Source: JAFGKK01 sp964521085
Lineage (GTDB): Bacteria; Chloroflexota; Anaerolineae; Anaerolineales; RBG-16-64-43
Length of the DNA stretch: 64,000 nt
NCBI GenBank assembly: GCA_964521085.1
Contig: CAZFPL010000011.1
Coordinates: 1 to 64,000, forward strand
Direction of reading: 5' to 3'
The position numbers and the translations under genes were made by a program. This document shows positions 8,843 to 16,538 of this stretch, piece by piece. Numbering within the stretch: position 1 is the stretch's first letter; every line of letters begins with the position of its first letter. The notes below the pieces were generated by a model. The model was not told the DNA's origin, made no database searches, and worked only from the letters and a program-made list of their open reading frames with translations.

Positions 8843-9769
8843 CTATGGTTCCAGGCTTGTCTGGAATATGGAAACCGCACCGGAGGCACACAGGGCGGCT
8901 TCCACCGCCGGGATCCGCCGGGAATCGACGAGCGCTATGACATTTCCTCCCAAACCGGCTCCGGAGAGCTTTGCGCCAAACGCTCCCGCTTGACGGGCGG
9001 AGTCCACCAGCCGATCCAACCCGGGTGTCGTCACTTCGATCGCCCGCAATAAATCATGGCAATCATTCATGGTGATACCGAGCGGTTTCGATTGGCCGGA
9101 TTCCAACTGCACGCGTCCCCCTTCCACCAGTTCGCCGATCTGCTGGAATACGCTGTCGTAGCGGGCCGTATCCGATTGTCGGCGTTCCCGGACCCCGCCG
9201 ACGGCATCCCGGGTTTCGCTGCGGACACCGCTGTCGGCAATCAGGATATGCATCGGCGCCCCGACCGCGAGAATTTCCGGTTCGCATCCACGGCGGAAGA
9301 AAATCGGACGCTCGTATGCGATCACGGTGTTGTCCACTCCGGAAGGCGTGCCATGATAGATCCGCTCCACCTCGAACACGATTTGGGATATCTCCGCCGG
9401 AGAGAGATCCTGTCCGGCGGCGGCCGCCAAAACCCGGACGATGGCCGTGGATACCGCCGCCCCCGAGCCCAGCCCGGATGCCACGGGTATCTGCGAGGTG
9501 ATCGTCAATCGCCCTTCCATCGACTCCATGTGCAGCGCTTCCGCGGTGCGGCGCACACAATAAGCCAGTGGATGTCCGTCGGGGAGGTCTTCCCATGCGG
9601 CATTCAGCCCGATCGCCGGTGCGACAATCCGGAAAGGGGGAGGACTTTCCGTTAATTCGGCCCAGGCGCGCAGCGAACGGACCGGGACGGCGAGGGCAGG
9701 GAAGTCATACACGACGGCGTGTTCCCCCAGGAGGATGATTTTTCCGCAGGCGGAGGCGCGGTATGTCAT
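8843..9769 (-). CDS. mvk: Mevalonate kinase (GHMP family)
   Basis: 308 aa. Phosphorylates mevalonate in the mevalonate route to isoprenoids. GHMP motifs are visible: the N-terminal GKIILLGEHAVVYDFPALAVPV, the ATP-binding PVASGLGSGAAVSTAIV, HGTPSGVDNTV with the catalytic Asp, and the C-terminal KLSGAGLGGNVIAL. The GEHAVVYG-like segment is typical of mevalonate kinases. The ATG at 9769 overlaps the stop of the upstream UbiA gene (ATGA), indicating translational coupling. No other mevalonate-pathway gene lies in the window. Confidence 0.92.
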   Translation of the reverse strand: MTYRASACGKIILLGEHAVVYDFPALAVPVRSLRAWAELTESPPPFRIVAPAIGLNAAWEDLPDGHPLAYCVRRTAEALHMESMEGRLTITSQIPVASGLGSGAAVSTAIVRVLAAAAGQDLSPAEISQIVFEVERIYHGTPSGVDNTVIAYERPIFFRRGCEPEILAVGAPMHILIADSGVRSETRDAVGGVRERRQSDTARYDSVFQQIGELVEGGRVQLESGQSKPLGITMNDCHDLLRAIEVTTPGLDRLVDSARQAGAFGAKLSGAGLGGNVIALVDSRRIPAVEAALCASGAVSIFQTSLEP

Positions 9770-10644
9770 TTCCAAATATAGAGGATGAGCATGGCGGAGA
9801 ATACCCAGATGACGATCGCCGCCTGTAAGGGACGGTCCGTCAGGACCAGTTCCTCGGGGGCGCCGCCGCTGTGCTCCATTTGAACCAGATACAGATAGCG
9901 GAAAATTCCATACACGACGAAGGGGATAGTGAGCATCATCGCGTGGTTCGAAGGAAGATTGGGAGCGGAGAAGGTATAGAACGAGTACGCGACGATGGTC
10001 GCGGCGGAAACGATTTGAATGTAGCCGTCCAGGAGCGGGATGGAATATCCGCTGAGGACCCGGCGGTGGCTCGATGCGCCTTCTTCGAGCAGCAGGATTT
10101 CCGAGCGCCGCTTGCCGAAGGAGATATACAGCGCCAGGAGCACCATGCACACGTACATCCAGGGCGAGAATCGCTCCACGGAAATCAGAAGCACGCCGCC
10201 GGCGACGCGCAGTACGAAGAACGCGGCGACCATCAGGGCGTCGACGATCGGAATATGCTTGAGATAGAAGGAGTAGGCCAGGTTCAGCACCAGATACGCG
10301 GCGATCAGGATGGCGAACGCCGGCGCAAGATACCAGGCCGCCGTCAGGGTGATAACCATGAGCAGCGCGGCGGCAATGGCCGCCACCGGCACGGGAAGCG
10401 CCCCGGAGGCAATCGGTCGTTTGCGTTTGCCGGGATGCAGCTGATCCTGCTTTCGATCGGCGATGTCGTTTACCAGATACACCGATCCGGAGGCCAGGCA
10501 AAGCAGAACAAATCCGGCCACGGTCCGCAGCAGCGGTTCCCGCAGGAAAAACTGACGGTCAAAAACAAGCGCGGCAAAGAGGAAAACGTTTTTCGGCCAT
10601 TGCCTCGGCCGCAGGCTTTTTATTAATCCGATTATCCAGGACAT
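9766..10644 (-). CDS. UbiA-family prenyltransferase, decaprenyl-phosphate phosphoribosyltransferase-like
   Basis: 292 aa, with about eight hydrophobic helices. The motif RPRQWPKNVFLFAALVF at the N-terminus and NDIADRKQDQLHPGKRKRPIASG (NDxxDxxxD plus HPxKRxRPIASG) identify the UbiA branch of DPPR synthases, which transfer phosphoribose from PRPP to polyprenyl phosphate. Start chosen at ATG 10644, with GGAG five bases upstream; a longer frame starting at 10716 lacks a good ribosome site. Its product could feed a cell-envelope glycan, but that is inference. Coupled by a 4-base overlap to mevalonate kinase, so isoprenoid precursor supply and polyprenyl-phosphate modification are co-expressed. Confidence 0.85.
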   Translation of the reverse strand: MSWIIGLIKSLRPRQWPKNVFLFAALVFDRQFFLREPLLRTVAGFVLLCLASGSVYLVNDIADRKQDQLHPGKRKRPIASGALPVPVAAIAAALLMVITLTAAWYLAPAFAILIAAYLVLNLAYSFYLKHIPIVDALMVAAFFVLRVAGGVLLISVERFSPWMYVCMVLLALYISFGKRRSEILLLEEGASSHRRVLSGYSIPLLDGYIQIVSAATIVAYSFYTFSAPNLPSNHAMMLTIPFVVYGIFRYLYLVQMEHSGGAPEELVLTDRPLQAAIVIWVFSAMLILYIWK

Positions 10645-10735
10645 GCGCGCTCCGTTCAGGAAAGGTGATATTCGGCGGTCCGCCGGGATCGGCGTCTCCA
10701 TTTTTTCGAAAGGCATTGCGGATTTTTCTGGGGTG

Positions 10736-11503
10736 CTACTCCCCGGGGGGCGGATCTTGTGCGTCGGAGGAAGTGCGTCCGCCTCCTTTTTCCCCGAGCC
10801 GGTGGTAATCCACGAATCGGTACCCCACCCCTCGTTCGGTCAGGATGTATTGGGGGTTGGCCGGGTCTTTTTCCAATTTCTGACGCAGGTAGTTGACATA
10901 GAGGCGCAGGTAATGTGTCTCTTCCCGGTATTCATACCCCCATACCTTGGCCAGAAGCTGATCGTGCGTGACCACCCGTCCCGCGTTCTGCACCAAATGA
11001 TACAACAGGCGGTATTCCGTGGGACGCAGGAGGACGGGCTTGCCCTCCACGCGCACTTCCCGCCGGTCGAAGTCGATCGTCAAGCGGTCGTCCACCGTGA
11101 TGCTCTCATGCACGGCGGGGCGGGGCATCTCGTTCCGGCGGAGAACGGCGCGGATGCGGCTGGCAAGCTCCCGCGGGCTGAACGGTTTGGTGATGTAATC
11201 GTCCGCGCCGCGCTCCAATCCCCGCACCCGGTCGTCTTCTTCCCCTTTGGCGGTGACCATGATGATTGGAACCTGCGAAAATTCCCGGATCATGCGCAGG
11301 GTTTCCAATCCGTCGATGTCCGGAAGCATCACATCGAGGAGAACCAGATCCGGCATCGCATTCCGCAATTGCGCGAGCGCTTCCATTCCGCTGCTCGCTT
11401 CGATGACTTCAAACCCGTCTTGCTCCAGATTGAGCCGGATAAACCGCACCATCCGCGGTTCGTCGTCGACAACCAACACCCGGCGGCGGTCGGCTTTACT
11501 CAC
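10736..11503 (-). CDS. OmpR/PhoB-type response regulator
   Basis: 255 aa. Receiver domain at residues 7-120 with phospho-acceptor Asp57 (LLDVMLPDIDG), Thr in MVTAKG and Lys in YITKPFS; winged-helix DNA-binding domain at about 135-235 (LRPTEYRLLYHLVQNAGRVVTHDQLL, YVNYLRQKLE, LTERGVGYRF). I take the GTG at 11503, five bases after the preceding small gene, rather than the longer open frame to 11590. Last gene of the kinase-phosphatase-VWA-FHA operon, with no cognate histidine kinase beside it, so it may be controlled by another kinase, possibly even the operon's Ser/Thr kinase (inference). Confidence 0.88.
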   Translation of the reverse strand: MSKADRRRVLVVDDEPRMVRFIRLNLEQDGFEVIEASSGMEALAQLRNAMPDLVLLDVMLPDIDGLETLRMIREFSQVPIIMVTAKGEEDDRVRGLERGADDYITKPFSPRELASRIRAVLRRNEMPRPAVHESITVDDRLTIDFDRREVRVEGKPVLLRPTEYRLLYHLVQNAGRVVTHDQLLAKVWGYEYREETHYLRLYVNYLRQKLEKDPANPQYILTERGVGYRFVDYHRLGEKGGGRTSSDAQDPPPGE

Positions 11504-11508
11504 GGGGA

Positions 11509-11751
11509 TTATTCTCGGACGAAGGTGACCAGTTTTTCTTCCGCCTCGCCGGGCATTACTTCGATGAAAGACACTCGATGGATCGCCCAAATAACCGAGC
11601 TCACGTTGGGTTGAAGGTAGGGCAGATCTTTCCCATCCCGACGGCGGGGATTGGCAATGGTGATGTAATTCGCGTCAGCCGCGGGCAATGCTTCCATTTC
11701 TCCCATCACCGCATCTTCATTGGTGAGATGGACCAGGACGGAGATGGCCAT
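11509..11751 (-). CDS. Small hypothetical protein in the kinase operon
   Basis: 80 aa; I do not recognise the family. It begins MAISVLVHLTNEDAVMGEM and contains DANYITIANPRRRDGKDLPYLQPNVSSVIWAIHRVSFIEVMP; no membrane segment, no cysteines. A compact beta-rich domain is plausible from the alternating hydrophobic pattern. AGGAGG lies 13-18 bases upstream, overlapping the end of the FHA gene, and the response regulator starts five bases after its stop. Its position inside a tight operon supports that it is a real gene whose product works with the signalling proteins. Confidence 0.7.
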   Translation of the reverse strand: MAISVLVHLTNEDAVMGEMEALPAADANYITIANPRRRDGKDLPYLQPNVSSVIWAIHRVSFIEVMPGEAEEKLVTFVRE

Positions 11752-11756
11752 GGCGG

Positions 11757-12272
11757 TTATTGTCCTCCTATCTTACGGGTGACTTCGATGATCAGGTTCC
11801 CCAAACGGAGGATGTCTCCGTCGGAAAGAATCGCCGGATGGTCGGGGAGCACCCGCTTATCGTTTACGAAAGTGCCGTTGGCGCTGCCCAGGTCGATCGC
11901 CAGCAGGGAATCCCCTTCAAAGCGCAAATGGCAGTGCAGGCGGGAGACGCCCTTCTCGTGCGCGCCGAACCGGTTCAGGTCGATATCGGGAATGACCGCC
12001 TGCCCCTTTTCCGCCCGTCCCAGGATGTATTCCTGCTGTCCGAACAAGGGGATGCCCACGTTATTCCCCGCCACTTTCAGCGCAATGGAATCGGCGGAGG
12101 TCAACGGGTCATGAGAGGATTCGCTGCCTTTGTGAGAAATCATTTCCGCCGCCTTTTCCTCGGGTAGGGCGTTAGTGGGCGAGGAGGAGTCTTCGCTGAC
12201 CCGGGCGCAGCATTCCGGACAGAAGAGGGTTCCATAATACACCGACGCGTGGCAGACGTGGCAAGAGATCAT
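11757..12272 (-). CDS. Zinc-ribbon and FHA-domain protein
   Basis: 171 aa. Residues 4-21 contain two CxxC pairs (CHVC, CPEC), a likely zinc ribbon. Residues 65-165 form an FHA domain: GRAEKG, VSRLHCHLRF and SANGTFVNDKRV, with the conserved Arg, Ser, His and Asn-Gly that bind phosphothreonine. The linker is acidic and serine-rich. It probably recognises a target phosphorylated by the kinase encoded in the same operon. The ATG overlaps the stop of the VWA gene by four bases (ATGA). Confidence 0.88.
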   Translation of the reverse strand: MISCHVCHASVYYGTLFCPECCARVSEDSSSPTNALPEEKAAEMISHKGSESSHDPLTSADSIALKVAGNNVGIPLFGQQEYILGRAEKGQAVIPDIDLNRFGAHEKGVSRLHCHLRFEGDSLLAIDLGSANGTFVNDKRVLPDHPAILSDGDILRLGNLIIEVTRKIGGQ

Positions 12273-13534
12273 CGCAACCTGCCTCCGTGCTTGGGATCCA
12301 CCAGACTGCGGGTTCCGTACTTGACCGCTTTCTTTCCCTTTTCCGAAAAGGAGTGGCTGCGGCGAAGCTGAGAAGATTCACTCAGAACCGTATTGGCAAG
12401 ATCCGGCTCGCCCATTTCGAAGAGGCGGGTGGCAATCCGTTCCAGGCGAGTCGTCGCCAGGTTCAAATGGCCGGTCTGGGCATCGGAGAGCGCCTTCTCC
12501 TGCAAGCGGGCCAGGTTGACGTTCCGCACCGCGGCCAGGAGGGTGCCCGGGATGGGAGCAGGAACCGGTTCCGATACGACCGGTAAACTCAATGAAAGAA
12601 TAGTCCGGAGGTTGGTGGCCCTTTTGGCAAGATGGGCGCCGAGGTGCAGGCGGCTGATCTCGTAGGAATCCATCGGGGTGATCGGCGGGATGAGGTATTC
12701 CATCAACAGGGTGATGTTGTTCCCCGCAAAGAGGGTCCCCAGCCGCAGCATGTGGCCTTCGTGCAGGGGCATGGGAGCCGGATTGACCCGGAAGGCGGAT
12801 TGCAGGGTTACCCCGGGGGTGGTCTCCACCTCCACAACGACCTGATCGGCGTGAACCTGGCCGAGCCCGAGGAATTTCTGCTGGAGGAACGGGCCCAGCG
12901 ATGCGAGGTTGTCGATGTAAACCGCCTGGCCGCCCGTCTTGGTGGCCAGCGAGTCCAGGAAGAGGTCGTTCCACTCTTCGCCGATGCCCATGGCGGTGAT
13001 CTCGATCCCTTCCTGAGCCATTTCCTCGGCCAGTTGCAGGCAGGATGCTTCATCACCGTACGTGCGCCCGTCAGTCAGGAGGATGACATGGTCCACGGAG
13101 TTGGGATGGCGGACCTGGCGCAATTGGTTCACACCGGCTGACAGTCCCTGGTAGATCTCCGTCCCCCCGCTGGCTTGGATCAGACTCAAGCGCTGACGCG
13201 CTTCGGAAATCGGCAGCGACAGCTCGGTGGATAGGAGGACTTCCGCCCGGTCGCTGAAGGTGACAACGGCGATTTTATCCTGCGGACGGAGCTGGGTGAT
13301 GATGCTTTCGGCGGAGACTCGTGCGGTATCCAGCCGTTCCCCGGCCATGGAAGTGGACCGGTCGAGGACCAGGCCTAGATTCAATGGGGGTGGAACGTGA
13401 TCGCTTTCCTGCTGGGCCGGCTGGATGGTCGCCATGGCATACAGCACTTGTGGTTCGTCCAGCACCCGAAGGACGGGGCGGCTGACATGGACTTCCATAT
13501 AAAGCGGTTCTTGGCCGGCGCTTGAATTACTCAT
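12269..13534 (-). CDS. von Willebrand factor A domain protein
   Basis: 421 aa. The VWA domain spans about residues 48-225 with a complete MIDAS metal site: DRSTSMAG (DxSxS), the Thr in SGGTEIYQG and the Asp in LLTDGRTYGD. The C-terminal half (residues 230-421) has a beta-rich part followed by helices (ARLQEKALSDAQTGHLNLATTRLERIATRLF) and a basic tail. No signal peptide or membrane helix, so it is cytoplasmic. It overlaps the PP2C stop and the FHA start by ATGA at both ends. VWA proteins next to a Ser/Thr kinase and PP2C are typical of phosphorylation-controlled protein-assembly modules. Confidence 0.88.
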   Translation of the reverse strand: MSNSSAGQEPLYMEVHVSRPVLRVLDEPQVLYAMATIQPAQQESDHVPPPLNLGLVLDRSTSMAGERLDTARVSAESIITQLRPQDKIAVVTFSDRAEVLLSTELSLPISEARQRLSLIQASGGTEIYQGLSAGVNQLRQVRHPNSVDHVILLTDGRTYGDEASCLQLAEEMAQEGIEITAMGIGEEWNDLFLDSLATKTGGQAVYIDNLASLGPFLQQKFLGLGQVHADQVVVEVETTPGVTLQSAFRVNPAPMPLHEGHMLRLGTLFAGNNITLLMEYLIPPITPMDSYEISRLHLGAHLAKRATNLRTILSLSLPVVSEPVPAPIPGTLLAAVRNVNLARLQEKALSDAQTGHLNLATTRLERIATRLFEMGEPDLANTVLSESSQLRRSHSFSEKGKKAVKYGTRSLVDPKHGGRLR

Positions 13535-14373
13535 TTTTCCCCTATCATCTCCACAATGGCGACAGAGATATTATCCGGACCGCCCATCGTGTTTGCCTGG
13601 CGGGCAAGGGCGATCGCGGCGTCCTGCGGAGAGGTGTAGTTTTTGGAGATCCGTAGAATTTCGGAATCGGAAAGCACACCCCACAATCCGTCGGTGCATA
13701 AAAGCAGCCGTGAACCGTGCTCCCACGGTACGGTTAAAAAGTCGGTCTCAATCCCCTCCACCTGTCCGACGGCTTTGAGGAGGACGTTGCGCTGGGCGAA
13801 TCGGCCGGCTTCCTCCGTCGAGATGTGTCCCTGATCCACCAGCCGTTGCACCAGCGAGTGGTCGTGCGTAATCTGCCGGATCTCCTTGCCGACAAAATAT
13901 GCCCGGCTGTCGCCGATGTGAGTCAGAAAAATCTGCCGGCTGAAGATGAGGGCTGCGGTGAGGGTGGTCCCGGAACCCGGGAGATTTAGCATCACGGCCT
14001 GGTTGGCCATGACCATGGAGGATTCCAGGATCTCCTGGATCGATTCGGATTGTTCCGTCAACCCACCCAGCCATTGGGTTCCGAATTTACTTACCACTTC
14101 GCGGGCGAAAGTCTGGGCGGCGAGCAGGCTGGCGCGTTCCCCCTGCTCGTGACCTCCCATTCCATCCGCGACGATGAATAATCCATAATACGGGGAGACC
14201 GTGTCGCCCTGTTGCAGGGAGGTGATGGCGATCAGGCAATCCTCATTCGATTGGCGGACCCGGCCGACGTCGTACGCGATGCCGGCTCGGAACATCGGGA
14301 TGTCATGCAGAAGTTCGGTGGGGGGTGCCGATTTGGTGCTGCGGCGTGTGCGGATGCGCGTGATGGGAGCCAA
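13531..14373 (-). CDS. PP2C-type Ser/Thr protein phosphatase
   Basis: 280 aa. PP2C motifs in order: VRQSNEDCLI, VADGMGGHEQGERAS (metal-binding Asp and Gly), GSGTTLTAALI, THIGDSRAYF, LLLCTDGLWGVLSD and GGPDNISVAIV. Soluble, no membrane segment. The start is a TTG at 14373 preceded by AGGAG six bases upstream and 21 bases after the kinase stop; the first ATG, at 14295, begins right at the PP2C core but has no ribosome-binding site. It is expected to reverse the action of the kinase encoded just upstream. Confidence 0.9.
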   Translation of the reverse strand: MAPITRIRTRRSTKSAPPTELLHDIPMFRAGIAYDVGRVRQSNEDCLIAITSLQQGDTVSPYYGLFIVADGMGGHEQGERASLLAAQTFAREVVSKFGTQWLGGLTEQSESIQEILESSMVMANQAVMLNLPGSGTTLTAALIFSRQIFLTHIGDSRAYFVGKEIRQITHDHSLVQRLVDQGHISTEEAGRFAQRNVLLKAVGQVEGIETDFLTVPWEHGSRLLLCTDGLWGVLSDSEILRISKNYTSPQDAAIALARQANTMGGPDNISVAIVEMIGEK

Positions 14374-14394
14374 TACAATCTCCTGTTTTTCTGC

Positions 14395-16275
14395 CTACAA
14401 AGGCAGCGCGTAAAGATTATGGTCCGTGGATCCGAAAATGATTATTTCTTCGTTGGCGGTAATCCCACCGGTGATCGAGCCGCTGGTGAGGAATTTCCAA
14501 CGGAGCTTGCCGCTGAGCAGTTCCAGGCAATAGAGGTACTTGTCCACCGAGCCGCAAAACACCAATCCTTGATGGATCAGCGGATTACCGGTCACTTGGC
14601 CTTCGGTTTCGAAATGCCATTTCTCCTTGCTGGAATTGGCGTCGACGGCGTAGATGCGCCCGTCGGCGGAGCCGAATACGACGATCCCTTGGGCGATGGT
14701 CGGGGAGGAAATGATGGCATGATTGCTTCGGAACCGCCAGACAGCCCAACCGGATTTGATGTCGATGGCGTAGAGAAGGGTGTCCACCGAGCCGACGTAT
14801 AAAAGGTTGTTCGCCTCGCACGGAGAGGAGGTGACTGGGCGTTTGGCGTGGAACTTCCATTTAATCTCGCCGCGCAGGTCCACAGAGTAAATATCGCCGC
14901 TCTCGCACCCGAAATAGATCCGGTCGCCGCTTGCCAGCGGAGTGGAACGGATTGGTCCGTCGACCTCGGTTTTCCAGGCCCCCCGGCCGTAGAGGGCATT
15001 GATGGCGTGCAGCTTGGCGTCGTCGGATCCGATGAACACGTGCCCTTCGGCGACGATGGGGGAGGAGCGCACAGGACCTTCGGTGTAATAGGTCCAGGCG
15101 ACCTTGCCGGTGGTCAAACTGACGGCGTGCACCCGCTTGTCTTCCGAGCCGACGACGATCACATCTTCCATGATCGCCGGTCGTCCGGTCAGCCCGCCTT
15201 CCGCCGCATATTTCCATATGAATTCGCCGCTGGCCGGTTTGAGGGCGTATAGGTTGTTGTCGTACGCTCCGGCCAGCACCATCCCTTTGTGGATCACGGG
15301 CGTGCCGCGAATCTCGTCTTCGCAGGAGAAAACCCATTTGGGTTGGATCTGGTTTTCCGAGGATGGAGTGACGACCGAGGAGATCCCGGGTACGGCGGGG
15401 CCCTGAATGATGATCGGACGTCCGCCTTCTTCGAATTGCGCAAGCACGTCACCGAAGGTCTTCATATCCGGGAAACGCTGCGAAGGTTCGTAGGCCAGGG
15501 CTTTCATGATCGCCTGATCCAGTCCTTCCGGCACCGCCGGATTGATCTGACGGAGAGGACGGTCATGCCACGAGAAGGGCGGTTCGATCCGCGGATCCCG
15601 CCGGGAGAGAAGATGGTGAAGCGTGGCGCCGAGCGCGTAGATATCCGAGAGCGGGCCGGCCTCCCCGCGGTATTGCTCGGGGGGCGAGTAGCCTTCGGTG
15701 CCGATCATCGTCCCCTTGCGGTCCGGTTCGAAGAGCTTGGCGATCCCGAAATCCACAAGGCGGATATTCTCGTGTTCGTCGGACATGATATTCGACGGTT
15801 TGATATCCCGGAAGATCACCGGCGGCTGGTGGTTGTGAAGGTAATGGATGACGCTGCACAGATCCGAGCCCCAATGGGCGATCTGGGTGTGGGGCAGGAA
15901 GTCGCTGCTTTCGGTCAGGATCGCTTCCAGGTCTTTCCCGTTGACAAATTCCATGACAAGGAAAGACCGTTCATTGATGGTGAAGTAATCGTATATGCGG
16001 GGGATGGCCGGATGGTTCAGCGTGGCAAGCAGGTTGGCTTCGCGTTCGAAACTTTGAACGGCCGTCGCGCGGATGGTTGCATCCTTGCTCGGGTTGAGCA
16101 TCTCCTTGACTGCCACCAACCGCGTGACGCTGGGGAAACGCATGTCCCTGCCCTGATACACCCAACTCATGCCGCCACTGCCGATCACCCGGATGACCAA
16201 ATAGCGGTTCTCCAAGGTGGTGCCGACGACCAGTGAAGCGGTCCCTCCCGTGTGCTGACGCAGGGAGTTGGTCAT
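14395..16275 (-). CDS. Ser/Thr protein kinase with C-terminal PQQ/BamB-like beta-propeller
   Basis: 626 aa. Kinase domain at residues 25-285: glycine loop GSGGM (32-36), VAVK Lys57, catalytic FRDIKPSN (Asp157, with Phe replacing the usual His of HRD), DFG (175-177) and the GYSPPEQYRG activation-segment end. Residues 313-626 consist of about seven repeats of the PQQ enzyme type (for example LYALKPASGEFIWKY, VHAVSLTTGKVAWTY, LHAINA, LYAIDIKSGWAVWRF, IYAVDANSSKEKWHF), predicted to form a propeller. There is no hydrophobic membrane segment between the two parts, so both should be cytoplasmic, unlike PASTA or other membrane-spanning sensor kinases. First gene of the operon. Confidence 0.92.
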   Translation of the reverse strand: MTNSLRQHTGGTASLVVGTTLENRYLVIRVIGSGGMSWVYQGRDMRFPSVTRLVAVKEMLNPSKDATIRATAVQSFEREANLLATLNHPAIPRIYDYFTINERSFLVMEFVNGKDLEAILTESSDFLPHTQIAHWGSDLCSVIHYLHNHQPPVIFRDIKPSNIMSDEHENIRLVDFGIAKLFEPDRKGTMIGTEGYSPPEQYRGEAGPLSDIYALGATLHHLLSRRDPRIEPPFSWHDRPLRQINPAVPEGLDQAIMKALAYEPSQRFPDMKTFGDVLAQFEEGGRPIIIQGPAVPGISSVVTPSSENQIQPKWVFSCEDEIRGTPVIHKGMVLAGAYDNNLYALKPASGEFIWKYAAEGGLTGRPAIMEDVIVVGSEDKRVHAVSLTTGKVAWTYYTEGPVRSSPIVAEGHVFIGSDDAKLHAINALYGRGAWKTEVDGPIRSTPLASGDRIYFGCESGDIYSVDLRGEIKWKFHAKRPVTSSPCEANNLLYVGSVDTLLYAIDIKSGWAVWRFRSNHAIISSPTIAQGIVVFGSADGRIYAVDANSSKEKWHFETEGQVTGNPLIHQGLVFCGSVDKYLYCLELLSGKLRWKFLTSGSITGGITANEEIIIFGSTDHNLYALPL

Positions 16276-16327
16276 TCGCTGAGTGTTCAGAGGTTTTCTC
16301 CCGGGAATAAGCCAGTTATTCCTTACG

Positions 16328-16333
16328 ATTATA
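16328..16333 (-). promoter_or_regulatory. Putative -10 element for the kinase operon
   Basis: On the minus strand this reads TATAAT, about 53 bases before the kinase ATG (16275). A -35 match is poor, so the call rests on one hexamer and its position. Confidence 0.35.
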
Positions 16334-16373
16334 TCAGGGAGCCGCCAACCCGCAGTAAAAAATGCATGCAGGG

Positions 16374-16402
16374 TATAATCCCCCTGCGATTTGTCCTATA
16401 AT
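16374..16402 (+). promoter_or_regulatory. Two putative -10 elements upstream of fabF and its leader
   Basis: Two perfect TATAAT hexamers occur at 16374-16379 and 16397-16402, each followed by a C-rich stretch. They would start transcripts with a leader of about 130-160 bases before the fabF start at 16539. The leader (about 16410-16530) is rich in short inverted repeats (CTTTCC/GGAAAG, GGCGG/CCGC) and contains GCCGCAAAGCCGC, but fits no riboswitch class that I can recognise. Confidence 0.4.
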
Positions 16403-16538
16403 CCTAGCTTGGGATGGGTTAAGCCGGGGAAAAGGCCTTGTCGGTGCCGAATTTTCAACCTTTCCGGGAAAGACGGCGGAGGGGTATGCCGCAAAGCCGC
16501 TGAACCCAGACGAGTAAGTACTTCAAGGAGGTTTGCCG

